Below are positions 47,401-61,221 of a stretch of 64,000 bases of DNA, one piece after another (the stretch's first letter is position 1; each line of letters starts with the position of its first letter). The notes under the pieces were generated by a model. The model made no database searches and was not told where the DNA came from. It saw only the letters and a list, made by a program, of their open reading frames with translations. Position numbers and translations under genes: made by a program. The stretch comes from Malus domestica. Its lineage: Eukaryota; Streptophyta; Magnoliopsida; Rosales; Rosaceae. The stretch lies in NCBI RefSeq assembly GCF_042453785.1, contig NC_091675.1, positions 51,098,501-51,162,500 of the forward strand, written 5' to 3'.

Positions 47401-48368
47401 TGGCAATACAGTAATAGGTACTACTAGTAGGGGTAAAATGGTCAATTAAGGACAACGGAGCTTTAAATTTTGCGACCACCACCACCACCACCACTACCCC
47501 TACCCCACGCCGATGCTCTTATTTGAACTTGAACAAGTTCTGAGTAAGCGGAAGGAAACAGCTGTGCAGAAAAAGACCACAAGTCAATGTCTCTGACTGC
47601 ATTATCTTGATAATTTATAATTTAATAATTATTATTATTATTATTAAAAAATACACGGTTAAATTAAAATTATTAATTTATAATTTATAATAATCTTTAC
47701 TAATTGATAAAACATTCATTGTTAATCAAAACGCTATAAAATTATCAATTTAACACTTTAATTAAAAGAGAACATGAATCAGAAATATGGGGCAGAAATG
47801 TAATTTTACACAACTAAATTTTGCTGTTTTTTTTTTCAAAGCCTCACCTACATATAATTCTAACATATTTTTGATTAAAAAAAAAAAAATTCCTGCTCCT
47901 ACATTCTCTATCACTCTCTTCCTCTCTCCTATTTAAAAAACAAAAATAAAAAATTTTCTTATGCACTTTGCGTGTGCCCATATGCTAGTATTTATTAAGC
48001 AGTGTTAGTAATCAATACCAACTAAGGGGACGTTAAAACGTCAATTTTGTCTGTAGCTGTGGATTCTCTTGCTTGCATATGAGAGTTATGGTTACTGTAA
48101 ATTAAGACAACTTCATAATTGATTACCCTTGCAAGTCACTCATTAGTCCATCATTTCTTTTGCATATTTTCTTTTTTATTTTTAAAAAGGGATAAGCTGG
48201 TGGTTTACATTAATCCATCATTTCGAGACCTAGAAAGGTTTACATAAATATTTCAGCTTCTTTCTGATTATCATTGCGTGTTTCACAAGTGCTAAAGATC
48301 GAATTCAAGACATGCCATATGAAATACAGGCATGAAATTCTCCCTAGTCACTGGTCACCCGTGATGGT

Positions 48369-48540
48369 TTTTTCTTGTGCATATTTGAGGTTTATGTTAT
48401 AATTATACTACCTACTAGTTAATCAATTAAATTTTTTAAAGATGGTATCTCCTTTTTTCTTTTGCATATCTGAGGTTTATGTTATAATTATACTGCCTAC
48501 TAATTAATGAATTAAAAAATTGTAAAGATGGGATCTCCTT
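48369..48540. repeat. 86-bp tandem duplication
   Basis: Two units, both with GAGGTTTATGTTATAATTAT and ending ATCTCCTT, with a few differences. Confidence 0.85.
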
Positions 48541-51101
48541 CATCGCATTAAATACTATCGAATTTGAGCTATGGTTCATGAACTTAAAATCGGTGAGTAT
48601 TTGTTCTTGAATTTATCATAATGTGGAGCGATTGTCATTTTGAGTAATTTAGTTGGAACTTCCGCCAAATACCACTAATTTTGAATGGAAGTTCTAACCG
48701 TGTTATGCAAAAGAGTCATTGCTTCTTGTTGTGACAAGTTTAGAAATCAGTACGCGCATATTGTTGTGACAAGCCTAATTTCCTCAAATTTCTTAATTAG
48801 GACTTTAACTAATTAATAAAAATTAAAGAAAGCAAAAACTAAAATTTTGCAATTAGCAACAAATTAATTTAAAAAAAATTAAATCCACACTCGTGAGAAG
48901 AATGGCCACACACATATATATTGATATTTTGAGCCAGAAAAATAGCTTAATTTTGGATTAATTTTGGGTTTCTTTTTCAATAATCAAATCAGTGTTTTAT
49001 TGTTGACCAAGACAAAACTTAGTTTTTAGATAGTAATCCAATCATTAATCAAGCAGAAGCAGTCATAAATTGAAAGAAAAATTTGAGAAAAAAAGAATTA
49101 ATACAAGAGAATCGAAAATAACATTTAGAGCAAATAGATGTGACAGATGAGATGAGATTAGAGTACCTGATGGTGATCAGTTCCAAGTGAGAGGTAGATC
49201 ATGTGGAGAGGAGGAAGCAGCATCGTCAAGTGTGGGCAACCAATGCCTCATCTCATCTGATGAAGAACCGATTAACAGCAGCTGGGAATTGGATCAACCA
49301 ACTGGATGAATTTGGTGGCCAAATTATACAGAAGAGAGCATGCTGTATAACTTTACTTTGTGTATGTTTGGCTGACGAGATACATATTTATACATATATG
49401 TGTGTATATATATATATATATATGTATATGTAGTTTATGTATAGATATTGAACAAGTGTTGAGCATGCATATGGTGATGGTCCATGGATATGGATGGAGA
49501 GTGGAGAAATGATATCTGACACTTCCTTCCTACCCACATGTTTCTTGCTTACTAACTTCACCACTCACCACTCAGTAATCTTTCAGCTACCTAGACAGAC
49601 AGCGGTCGGTGGAGGAAGCAGAAGGGAAAAGGAAGAGAGAGAGAGAGAGAGTAAATAGTTCCGGCCGTACGTCGTCGAATTATTAAACTTTAGAGATGAT
49701 GAGGTGACGAGTGGGGGAGGGAGGCAGGGATGGAGAGAGAGCAGAGACAAAAATGCTTTACGAGCACTTCTTGGAAATTAGTGACCTCCTCGAAAGCCAC
49801 GAAAAGTAATTATTGTAATATGATATTATTGAATTTTGAGTGGATGATGATGATCCCAAATTCAGTTGTGTGAGGTACCGGTGGGGAAAAGATAAACTTT
49901 CATTTAACGCTGCTGTGGGATCAGGAAATATTATTAGAGAGTCGATGACAATAGTGTGCACAGCGCCTAAATTTTTGGACACTTATATCACGTAAATTGA
50001 CATTTTATCGAGTTTTTGATTTGGTAGGCTTAAAGATATTTATCAAGTCATACTGCACGTTTGTTAATAATTTTTGAGCGAGTATGTCGTCTGATGTTAA
50101 TAGCTTATGAACGAGCATGTAGACATATGTCAACATATGTCAAGTGAGTGTATCGAAAGATGTCCATATCAACTTATACAAAGGTATAAGGCTAGCAGAT
50201 ACCCTGCCCGTGCTTATAAAGGATATTCGTCGAACAACTGGAGGACAAATTTTCAAGGACATCTCAGATTTTCTAAGTGTAGCACCCAGCTCTTGAAGAA
50301 TATCTACACTTGGAGGGTTCAGATGACCCCGCCTTGCTCCAAAGTGGATCTATCCCTAATGTAAAGTATACAATGATTGAGTATGTAATATCTTAAGTCA
50401 CTAATATAAAACCTTATAAAAAGATATTATAAATATCATGATAACAATGTACTTAATGTATATATATCTTTACCCTCAACAACTATCTTATGAGATTGAA
50501 ATATTACCCGAAACAACTGTCTTATGAGATTGATGATTACTATTTCCATGTGATGTGTAGTACAAAAGAATATTAGTGGAACCAACAAATGCCGTATGGT
50601 TGGTATTTAAGGACGAGTTTATCCCTTTCAAGCTAAGCTAAAATAAGACAAACTTATTAATTCTACGCAAAAACAAAGTGGAAGTTAACGAGCCTACCTA
50701 CCATGATCAAATTAAGGTTTTTCTTTTTTTAAAAAAACCAAGGAAAATACAGTTTAAACCACTCTCTTGAGTATCCTTTAATTTTTCAACAACAAAAAAC
50801 ATCTTCTTTAATTTACTCAATTGAAATACAAAAAATAAACAAAAGTGTGAAGTAGGCGTACGCAAATCATTATAAAAAATAAAACAAGATAATACAATTA
50901 TGAATTTGAAACAACTAAGACATGTGTCAAATCAATTACACCAACTCAACTTTTTTAAGAGAAAAGTATTAAGGAAGAAAATATAGAAACCTAAGCACGT
51001 ACTAGCATGCGAACAACTAGGGCTTGTTTCGTAACTATTTTATGTTTTGTTTTTAGACTGTTTTTTTTTTTTTTATATATGTGGAAAATGTAAAGGATTA
51101 A

Positions 51102-51476
51102 GACCTAGTTTGGGAGTGAGGTGCTTAAAAAAAAAGCACCTATGAAAAAAAGCTGTGAGGGTTTTAGGTGTTTGGTAAACTGAAAAAAAAAGGGCTTATT
51201 TTGGAAGCTGCTGTGAGAATAAGCTGAAATCAAAGGAAAAAGCTGAAGCTGCTATTTGCAGCTTTGGAAAACTGGCTTTTTTTCAAAGCACATGGAGCTA
51301 CAGTGCTCCTTTAATGAAAAGACCCACTATCAGACTGCTTTTTTTTCCAAAAGCACTTTTACAAAAAAGTTTACCAAACGCTCTGCTGCTTTATTTCACA
51401 GCCGCTTATTCTCACAGCACAACCGCTTATTCTCACAGCAGCTTTTTTTCAAAGCACAGCAATACCAAACCAGCCC
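51102..51476. mobile_element. 375-bp inverted-repeat MITE, PIF/Harbinger-type (TAA TSD)
   Basis: Ends GACCTAGTTTGG / CCAAACCAGCCC with TAA at 51099-51101 and 51477-51479. The interior carries many AGCTGCTGTGAGAATAAGC-type segments on both strands. A related fragment lies near 62050-62135. Confidence 0.75.
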
Positions 51477-52623
51477 TAAGGAAGATGAAGAAACGCTGGT
51501 GGATGAGTGGGAAAGAAATAAAAAAGAATGGACGAAGAAAAAAAAATTGAAAGTGAAAGCAAACTCGAATATATATTTTGTTTTACTTTTTACTCTTTAG
51601 TGTTCTTTGTGTATCCTTGTTCGAGCATTTCTTCTGTTTTTTCAGTTAAAATGGTCTTTAAGATTGTCATAAAATATCACTTGGATCATTGACAATTAAA
51701 ATCGATAGAATTGATTATTGAATTTGTCAAACATAAATCATTTTTGTCTTTTTGTGAAAATCTGTCAACATACTCGTTAAGTTGAGGAATTGGTTTGACA
51801 AAAAAGTCCTTAAAAGATGGTCACGTGGTCGTTTAGTGACAATTTAACAAAAATATTTATAAATTTTTCACGAAAAGACCAAAATAATGTATGGTGAACA
51901 AATTAAAAAACCAATATCAATTTTCATTATCAATGTCCAAAGTGAAAAGTCATGCTAATCTCAGAAAGAAGCCCGTTTCCTCTTCATCTCTACTTTCTAC
52001 CTTATACTTCTTCACATCTCAAGTACAAAAACATGAAAATTAAAAACTATAAACCTGTATATATATACAAGTGTTACTTGGTGATTGTTTTAAGGAAATG
52101 AGCTCTGCTTAGTACTTCAACTCACATAAAATTTGAACTTACTTCGATCAAGCCAGGGTGCCGACATTAATTTGGAATTTAGATGTCACATTGTTAGTTG
52201 GTTCCACATGGTCCCACGAAAGAATCATTTATAAGGACTCGACATACACTCTCATCATACAACCATCTCTATCAGATGATCTGTGTCAAAAACTCGTCAT
52301 TACATAGGTAATGTGATCAAATAGTAATACAACAGAAAGCTACGGAATACGGCGAGCTACGCTTACCCTAAACCCCACATACCGTAAAAAGCGTGCGAAT
52401 GTCGATGTACTATTGACACTCGATGAACCGGTATAGACATAAGTAGGTTCTACATGTTCAAAAATCGACGGAAACTACCTGAAATGTATAGATGGCCTTC
52501 TTGTACAATCCTATCTTTCGTGAATCATCTACGATTTTTCGACCCCATGTAACGGAAAAAATATAAAATCCAGCTCCTTCCCTGTTTTTTCTGTGTGATT
52601 AAAAATTTCCATGGTCGCACAGT

Positions 52624-55600
52624 TCAGGAACCTCCATGACGGCGATAGAGTACCGACCGATAAATGGCAGCAACATGGAAGAACACAATGAGCACTATGA
52701 AGAAATCATCCAAGAGACCGGCTATACCAAATATTGCTGCAGGAACGCTCAAAACAAGGACGATGTATTAATAATAGCACAACAACGACTCCACAAGAAA
52801 AATACAACTAAGTTGAAAGCATAAGAAACACCTTCCGGGATGAAGTCAAAAGGACTGAATAGGTACGCAGCACCCATTATCATCTGTATATTTAAGAAAA
52901 CAAAATTTTTAAAACGGTCAGAACTTCGTAACGAACATGCAGTATACAAGATACTTCAGATTAAAGATGAGTTCTCACATAACGTTACTGCCAACCACAT
53001 AAACTGCATTAACAGCTGCATGAGAGTGCAAGATATAAGAGAAGTGATCGCATATTGTGTCAATTACTTAACTGCAATCCAAACACGAGCCCTTATAACA
53101 AGGGGAAGAGATCTATCAGGATTAATTAGTTCTCGCAGCAGCCTCCGCAGGAGAAAAGGAAGGTCCTGCGCTCTCTGTTCAAAAGAGGATTGCCATTTAT
53201 AGAAACAGATTAGAAATGGAGGAGTGGTGATCTACTATCTATATCAACTACGAAACGATCTTCAATGTATGGAATAAAGATACTTTTTCAGGAGTTAAGA
53301 AACCAAAATGGCATCTGAGGAAAAATTCTGTTCCTTACAGGAAAAGAAGATATAAACACTTTACTTCTCCAGGAGTCTTAAAATAAAGAATTAATTTGTT
53401 TTGAAAGTGTATTCTTTTCATGCAGTTGGACGAGTACAGAAACTGCATATATTTTTCAACAAAAAACATATCTAATCATATTATTCAACAATGGTGGGTG
53501 TGTGTGCGTGTGTACATGTCTGTGTATTATAGAGGCTGCTCCAATTAAGAGGGACACCCTTGCAACTCCCACTTCCCATTGAACCTCAATAATTCAAACA
53601 GTCTAATTATTAGGTCTCCCCTCAAAGATCATCCTTGCAAAATATCACTGAAATCCGAAACGGTTGACTACTAAATTAAATGTTTGTCACTTTTAGTGTT
53701 TTCTTGATGTACCATGTTTGTCTATTTTCTTGACTCAAACTAGATGGCTAAATGGTCAGATTTGTCTCATATTTTAAGAAGATGATCTTTGAGTGAAGAA
53801 CTAATAAATAGATTGTTCGGATTATTGACATAAATAAGAAATGGGCCCCACAAGGTTATTTGATGTATAGATATATTCATTTACCTGAAGAAGACTTCTG
53901 GAATGACCTCCAAAAACACGATTGTACCTTTCAACCTTCCTTAGAATCTCTGCAACCTCCGGCCTATCAAGCTGCCTTGAAGACGCCCTACTTGGAACCA
54001 ACAAAGTGATGGGACGACGACACAGTGGGCATTTACAAGGGCGAACTGCCGATCCATGATGCCAAACAAGCATAATACAATTTCCTGAAGAAAGGGAGCC
54101 AACGATGCATTATCAGCCTTTATTTTAATGATTACTCAATTGGAGTTCAAGCCTTGTAGATTATATGTAATGGAATCTGATACTTGCATGTTTGTATGTT
54201 GTAAGAGTCCTGCTAATTCTACTTACACTCAGAGTGTTATACTTGATCCGTTATCTGTGGCTGGTTTTGAGCATGTGCGATAGGTGCCCTTAGCATAGGG
54301 CCCCCAATCTGTAAAGGACCCCTAAAAGATGATATCATCTACATATGTACCAACTTGGTTTGTGGCAAAAAAAGCTTCATCTTTGGGAAATTTATAGGTT
54401 CTGCATGAATAAGAGAAATATGACACCCATACGCATAAGAGAAATCACTTTTATGTTTTTAGTTTGGTTCTACTGGCTTTGCTCTAAATTTTGATTTTTT
54501 CCATGATTTTTTGTTGACTTGAACTATAATTCAATTAATAATACTTCATTTAAATTCCTTACTAATACAACCATAGACATATAAATTAGCTTTGTAGCAG
54601 GAGTTTTATACAAGGGTTCATTTGCTATCTTCCGCACAGAGCCCCTAAATCTCAGAGGTGACACAGTATGCAGTGAATGCTAAATAGAACATCACGCCCA
54701 TTCAGTTCAGAATATTCTCAATATGCATGTTGGGGATTTTGTAACCACTTCGTATATCCACAATCTCTATAATCTATTGAAACAAAGCAATTCCAAGCAT
54801 AGATCACTTTTACGTACAATAGAAGCAGTAAACTTGTCAAACATCAAAAGTCCTTATGGTGCGCTTGGAGAAGGGGATTTTTAAGTTCCATGTAACGTAT
54901 GATAAATTTGTTAAGAATGCACTACAAAAAATAGATAAAGGGACTTGAAAATCACTAGATGCAATACATTTGATAGAACTTTCAAATAACTCCTTGAAGG
55001 TGTCATTTAGTGGTGTTTCAGTAGTAGCTTAACAGTGCTTGAGTAGTTCATTGGTAGTGTTCTTGTGATGCATTTTAACAATAGAGCTTAAATTGCCTTG
55101 GCACTCGAAAGTCTCTCATCCAAACATAAGGTTAAAGCCTAAGCGGGAGATGTTCTATAACCAAAGTCAAGCGAAAAACAGCATTGCGCCTCTATATGAA
55201 TGATGAATGAGTTAAGGATCTGTATAATCAAGTTCAAATGATCATTATATATATAAATATATAGGCACCATGGGCATCCGCGGGATTTATAACCAGACTT
55301 GGAATTGTGCTTGGAAAAACTGGCTATATCAGATGTTAAATGATAGGCGGACCAAGAATATCAAGTCCATTCTACTTGGAATGAAACATACATTGAGCGA
55401 AGAGGGGAATTTTTTTTACATATAAGTGTTTCCTTTTCAACATTTTTAAGATGCAAGTCTTGGAAACCTACACGAACGTGTTCTTCCTATTTACAGAACT
55501 CTGCAGAGTATAATTACATGTACAAAATCACATCCTGTTTTGACTTCTCTTGATATCAATAAGAACAAGAGACTAACAGTCCATAATGAATATGACCGGT

Positions 55601-56198
55601 TTCTATGATATCAAATGATAATGACTGGATATCTACAGCGATTTCTCCAAGAGCTCCATCTTCGGCCCCCTTCTTAGTTTTCACCAAACTTTTAAGTTAG
55701 CATAGCTAAAGCTAAATTGGACTTGTTTCAAGGGGAAAACATCATATAATTGGTCGAAATAAACACCCAATTTGGATGTGGATTATAAGTCCCTTCGCTC
55801 TAAAGAGCAAATGATATCGAAAGCCGCCGCTACTAAAATCTTCTGAGTAATCAATCAAGTCTTTCAACACAAGCATGCTTAAATGATCAATCAATCGAAT
55901 CAAAACATGAAAAAGCATGCTTGAGCAAAATACAAACAGAAGCAGTTGAAACAAAATAAAATGCATAAAATACAGGTGAATGCAGAAATTGAAGACGAAT
56001 TGGGTTTAGGGTTCTTTTATATTGCACAAAACCAAGAGCAACATTGGTTGTCTGACAGAAATGTAAGCGAGGAAATAGGAATGAGAGTGAGGGAGGAAGA
56101 AAGGTACCGCAAAACCAGTGAGAGCAATTGGCCTGACAAGGAGTGTCGAAGTTGCCATGGCAAACCGAACACAGATCGCCGCCTGGAGGGCCGTCCAT
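52624..56198 (-). CDS. RNF170-like RING E3 ubiquitin ligase with DUF1232, 185 aa
   Basis: Five exons on the minus strand join in frame: 56198-56108, 54084-53885, 53174-53073, 52883-52832, 52736-52624 (TGA). The RING finger is split over exons 1 and 2: CSVCHGNF...CQANCSHWFCGNC then CKCPLCRRPI, giving all expected Cys/His ligands. Exon 3 reads RAQDLPFLLRRLLREL; exons 4-5 give a DUF1232 segment (MGAAYLFSPFDFIPE, then AIFGIAGLLDDFF) with hydrophobic helices and end YRSVLYRRHGGS. This architecture matches plant RNF170-like proteins, ER-membrane ubiquitin ligases by analogy with animal RNF170. The plant substrate is unknown. The short exons 3-5 would be missed by ORF length alone. The start ATG at 56198 has only a few in-frame residues before the RING, as is usual for this family. 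Confidence 0.9.
53586..53831. mobile_element. foldback MITE in RNF170-like intron
   Basis: Arms CTCAAAGATCATCC and GATGATCTTTGAG, extended outward by TCTAATTATTAG / CTAATAAATAGA and TCAATAAT / ATTATTGA. The TSD was not identified. Part of the right arm is 54 bases past the donor of exon 2. Confidence 0.65.
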
Positions 56199-56691
56199 TC
56201 CGATCTCTCCTTCGCTTACCCCGCCGTTCGTCTCTTAGATACTCTGTCCCCCATTAATCATGACGTGCCACGCAAATGGATAAACACGTATCGCTTTTTG
56301 TTTTGGATATTAACTTTTGGAAGAAGAAAATAATTCAAATTTAGAAAGGCAAAAAAAAAAAATTATAAATTGACATCCATTACCTGCGAGGACTTACAAA
56401 CCTTGTAATCTAAAAATTTTGCGTGGAAAAGAAAAATTTAGAATTTGAAATCTCCAATCCATAAGCTTAAATTATATATAAATAAATGTCATTTTCACCA
56501 TTATATGTCACCAACACTTACCACCTGCCACCACCACTCACGATTATCTTCACCATCATAGTTGTCGGCACCACTATATACAATTGTGACCCCTGCCACT
56601 ACCACTGCCAATATCACAACCTGCCGCTACTTCACACTATCATCATCATCATCATCATCACTACTACCACTTCTGTCACATTTTCTAACTA

Positions 56692-56699
<8 letters not shown>

Positions 56700-56726
<27 letters not shown>
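56700..56726. repeat. (TA)n microsatellite
   Basis: About 13 TA units; similar runs occur at 58567-58600 and 59197-59219. Confidence 0.95.
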
Positions 56727-56729
<3 letters not shown>

Positions 56730-56851
56730 GACTATATATACACATTAAATATTTAAATTTCATTATTCTTTTAGGTTAACCAAACAAGAAAAAAAATTAA
56801 AATTGGAATTCTTTACTAATCTTAAATTTCTCATCTAACATATTAATTTTT

Positions 56852-58093
56852 GGGTTTTTTATCACAAATGGTCCCTGAAAATTGACCCTCACCATCAAGA
56901 TGGTTCCTGAAATTGAAAATCAATCAATTTAGTCCCTGAAAATAGGTGTCGCAAATCAATGCAATCCTTCCATCACAATTATGTTAAAAATTCCGTTAAG
57001 TGCTGATGTGGCACATAAATGGTCCTTAAAATTGACATGTGACATCAAAATGGTCTCTGAATTAAAAATCAATCAATGTAGTCCCGCAAGTAAGTGTCCC
57101 AAATTAATGTAGTCATTTTGTCACAATTCTGTCAAAAATTATGTTATATGATGATGTGACACATAAATGGATAACACATTAAATTAAAAAAAATTACAAA
57201 TAGGTTTAATAATTTAATAGTTAATAAAAAGTTGTGAACACAAAAACCTAGTCATGCAATCACCTCCGATCCCAGTACACATTCTTCTATTTATTCTCTA
57301 AAAAAAATCTCAATACACCCATTTTTACACACTTCGACACCCTTCACTGAATTGAACCTCAATCGAGGTCATCTTTGGTGACGACTTGACTAATTGGAAA
57401 CGACTTCTGGGACATCATCGCTAACATTTAAGCGATCAACATCCTCACAACCTTAATCTTGGAGAGCTTGTTTGACGCTTCCTTTGTGGTATGGTGACTC
57501 AAAGAACAGCGATGTATGTCTTGAGATAATGAGGTTATAACTGAGGTGCGTCTATTGTTGGTTGAAAACTATTTCCAAACCCTTTATTAGGCCTTAGTTA
57601 AACCTTGTGCATTTGAGAATTTATGGAAAGGATCTCTCTTCGGAGTAGGTCCTGCTATAAGAAAAAAATTATATTGTGCAAAAATGTATTTAGACAACTT
57701 TTTTAACTAATTATTAAACCCACATCAGCATATAACATAAAATTTTACAAAATTGTGGTGGAATGATCATATTGATTTACAATACCTATTTTCAAGGACT
57801 ACATTAATCGATTTTCAATTTTAAGGATCATCTTGATGATGTGGGTCAATTTCAGGGACCATCTTGATAACGTGAGTCAATTTCATGGATCATTTGTGAT
57901 AAAAACGTGTAAATCTTGTAGGGCCCATTTATGTGCCACATCAGCACTTAACGGAATTTTTAACAAAATTATGACAAAAGGACCATATTGATTTGCGACA
58001 CCAATTTTCATGGATTACATTGATTGATTTTCAATTTCAATGACCATCTTGATGGTCATGGACAATTTTATGGACCATTTGTGATAAAAACCC
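56852..58093. mobile_element. 1242-bp Mutator-type element with long inverted repeats (9-bp TSD TTAATTTTT)
   Basis: Arms of about 330-390 bp begin GGGTTTTTTATCACAAATGG and end with its complement. TTAATTTTT lies at 56843-56851 and 58094-58102. Both arms contain GTGCTGATGTGGCACATAAA or its complement. The central ~500 bp (57180-57700) has no transposase signature; its TCATCTTTGGTGACGACTTG-type sequence is unlike the arms. Confidence 0.85.
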
Positions 58094-58122
58094 TTAATTT
58101 TTTTTTTGGAGTAGTCCAAATA

Positions 58123-58563
58123 TGACACACCCCGACCGAGATCAAGGCATGCTGGCCGTCACGTGAGAGTGACGTAGCCATGTGCACAGTGCGGAATCAA
58201 TAATGATAAGAATGATATGAATAATTAAAAACCAAATTACTAGAGTGCACTACTAAACAGAAAGTGTTAGGAGTTAGTTACAACAGTAAACACTCCTAAT
58301 CAGAGCATAAGTCTAGGTGCAGTCCAGTAGGTCAAGTACTAGTTATACAGTACCAGGAATGTCCTACTATTATTTAGACAAGTCAGAACAGCCGACGTCC
58401 TCGAGCCACCAACAACAAGCTTACTTAAAACCTGGAGGGGCGCAAAACATAAAACGTGAGTGGGCAAAAACAAATGTTTTACAAAACCATTTCATTTAAC
58501 AATACTAACCCCTCGCTGTAAAACATATATAATTTTTCCCAGAATCAAGATATAAGCATATAC

Positions 58564-58604
<41 letters not shown>

Positions 58605-60626
58605 GTATATGTATATATGTATATATGAAATCATATCAATTCAATTCATGCTTCACATAATCATATTCATATGCATGCCATGCCAAGATATAACAGAGTA
58701 AGCAATTCAAGTAAGAATAATTTCATAGAAATATGATATGTTAGCCGGAACCCCTGTGGTAGTCTGTACGGCTGAATTCATAGCTCAAAAGTCAATCTAG
58801 CCGAAGTTGCTACAATGACTTACACGGCAATATACTGCACATAAGTCGGAACCACTAATAAAAGGTTTGTACGACAAGATTTGGTGTAATATAATTATTC
58901 TCAATTTTACTCTCTCATAATAGCTGGGCGATAAATCGCTAGTCACCTACGAATCAGAACCATAAATAAGGTCTATACGATAAGACTGTGCACTTAAGTT
59001 GGATCCAATATGAGCATATAGTGCGGGAGGTGACATAAATAAACAGGCCTGTACATCATATCTCTGGCTAAATCACAATCACCCTAAGTGCAGTTTTATG
59101 AGCTCAACAGTATTCAATCACATATCACATCATCGATGATTCACATAACCAACCATGACTTACTTGAACTTACATGTGCCTCCACAACACCACATTTATA
59201 TATATATATATATATATATCACACACCAATTCATACACGAAACATAATTGTATATGCATGGCATTTATGGCATATTATCATTTAAACATATTTTTCTGGG
59301 AAAATACCAAGTATATAAATATATACTGAAAACCAAAAGCCCACTTACTGGCATGTCGACGGGTCGTAACCCCCGAGTCGCCCGTGGATACGCTCGTCCT
59401 CGGGATAAGTCTCACCTATATGTGAATTAACTATAAAAACGTTATTTTAAAGCATATAGGAAAAACTAGCTAATAACTTTTCATACAAAGCTCAAAACGG
59501 GTATATGAATATACCACAGTGACCTACACAACCCCAGGATCATCCCCATATTTTTAAAATAATTTTTCGACCGTCCATGCACCGCAGAGGCACGGCTCTA
59601 CGCGCCCCCACGCGGCGCCAAACCTGACGGATTCCCTAACCACCGTTAAGGAATATTCTGTTAAAGCCTAACATATTCCGTTACATTTAACTGACGGCGT
59701 CAGAATATTCCGTCATAATTGATGGAATATTCCGTTGTCTTCAACCTCAGACTCCGGTGACCATCGCCGTCACCGGAAACTGGGAAAATCTTTAAACTCA
59801 CTATTCTCACTTGTTTTTCAACCATTTCCTACGAAATTACCACCAAAATGAAGCTTAGGGTTCATAGAATCACGTTATACCTATTTGAAGCTTCAAATTC
59901 CACAAGATCACGTCGGAGCAAGCACGAAAATCCGGTGACCTCTGCAACTCCTTGAACCTGGGCTTTCCAATGTCTAATTTTCACCAACGATGCACCCCGA
60001 CCATCGAGGGAAGGTCCTTGAGCTTGCTACAATCCTAGAAATCGAAGAAATTCACGGGTTTAAAAGTTGGTGAACCGTGCCACCCTCGGAGGTTCGATTT
60101 CCATGGTTTCCTTACGTTCAAACTTAGCCAAAACTCATCCAGAACACTTAGGAGGAAGATAAGATACCTTTAGGAGCCTTGAAATGGTTTGAAACCTTGA
60201 TGATCACCACGGTGGTACTGTACCTCGACGGACCTCTTGGTTTCAAGGGTTTTTCTAAAGCTCTACGTTCTAAAATTGTATGGATGAACTCGTATCGCCT
60301 CGAGGAATACAATGGTGAGCTTAATACCTTCGATCTGTGAAGTTTAAAGTGATTTTGGTGCTTGTCCGTACATATGAAGAGGAGAGAGAGTGAGTCCGAG
60401 AGAGAGAAGAGAGAGCACGAGAGAGAGAGAGAAAGGATGTGTGGTCCAGATTTTTGGGTCACCAATCAAAACAAACAATTTCCTTACTTCCAATTGGGTC
60501 CAAAAACTTAGGAAAATAATGAATGGGTCCAATATCCAACTTAAATCACACCACATACTTTAACGTCCAAGGGTAAAATTGCCATTTTCCGTCATCGAGA
60601 ATAATCTTCCGGGATGGGCTGTGACA
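58123..60626. mobile_element. 2504-bp solo LTR (TSD AAATA)
   Basis: TGACACACCCCGACCGAG...GGGATGGGCTGTGACA with AAATA at 58118-58122 and 60627-60631. No second LTR, primer site or coding domain. Length suggests a gypsy-type LTR. Contains microsatellites at 58567-58620 and 59197-59219 and repeated AATATTCCGT(C/T) motifs near 59650-59735. Inserted 20 bp from the Mutator-type element. Confidence 0.88.
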
Positions 60627-61019
60627 AAATAGGTGATAGAAAGGGCCTGCAATGCCACGTAAGGTGATAACAAGGATACTAACAAAAGATTGTAACTTTG
60701 ACGGACTACAACAATATAATGAAATTGAAATCCTAAATTTTTTACATGACATTGCAATAAGATATTGTATGAAGTTGCAATTTGACACAAATTTGATACC
60801 GCAAAAACTATAATTTACCCTTGGAATTTCATTGACCCTTGAATTGTACTAGATTGTAGCCATGCCGCGTGTGTTCATAATTTGAACTTGGAAGTGTGAC
60901 AAGAACAGAGTTTAAAATTTATTCGATACGGTTGATTTTCCATGGAAATATCCAAAAAAAAAAACTAGAGAAAGTATGGAAAATGGGTAACTTCACCTCA
61001 TATCGAAAAAACTCTTAAG

Positions 61020-61190
61020 TTTAGGTGTGCCAATCTTTTTATTTAAACTCTTAAGTTCGGACATATTTGGTGTGCCAATCTTTTTTTATTCATACCTGGC
61101 GGCAATCTTAAGTTTAGGTGTGCCAATCTTTTTATTTAAACTCTTAAGTTCGGACAAATGGCACACCCACTCACACATTCGGTTAAAAAT
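61020..61190. repeat. short direct repeats upstream of the LON-domain gene
   Basis: Three copies of CTTAAGTT(T/C)(A/G)G...GGTGTGCCAATCTTTTTATT in 170 bp. Confidence 0.8.
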
Positions 61191-61221
61191 AAAAACTCTT
61201 AAGTTTGGACTGGAAAACGGC

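Larger units (their letters stand above)
47446..52620. other. intergenic region, CEPR2-like to RNF170-like gene
   Basis: Five kb, very AT-rich, with no recognisable gene. It holds an 86-bp tandem duplication (48369-48540), a TA/GT microsatellite (about 49394-49430), a TAA-flanked MITE (51102-51476) and degraded repeat at 51650-51960. A short open frame at 50107-50364 has no recognised domain and was not called. Confidence 0.65.

Noticed and set aside
49140..49330. Possible noncoding transcript or microRNA precursor
   Set aside because: No known miRNA core sequence and no strong foldback was seen.
50107..50364. 85-codon frame with several Cys
   Set aside because: No ATG context, domain or splice support; its surroundings are AT-rich intergenic sequence.
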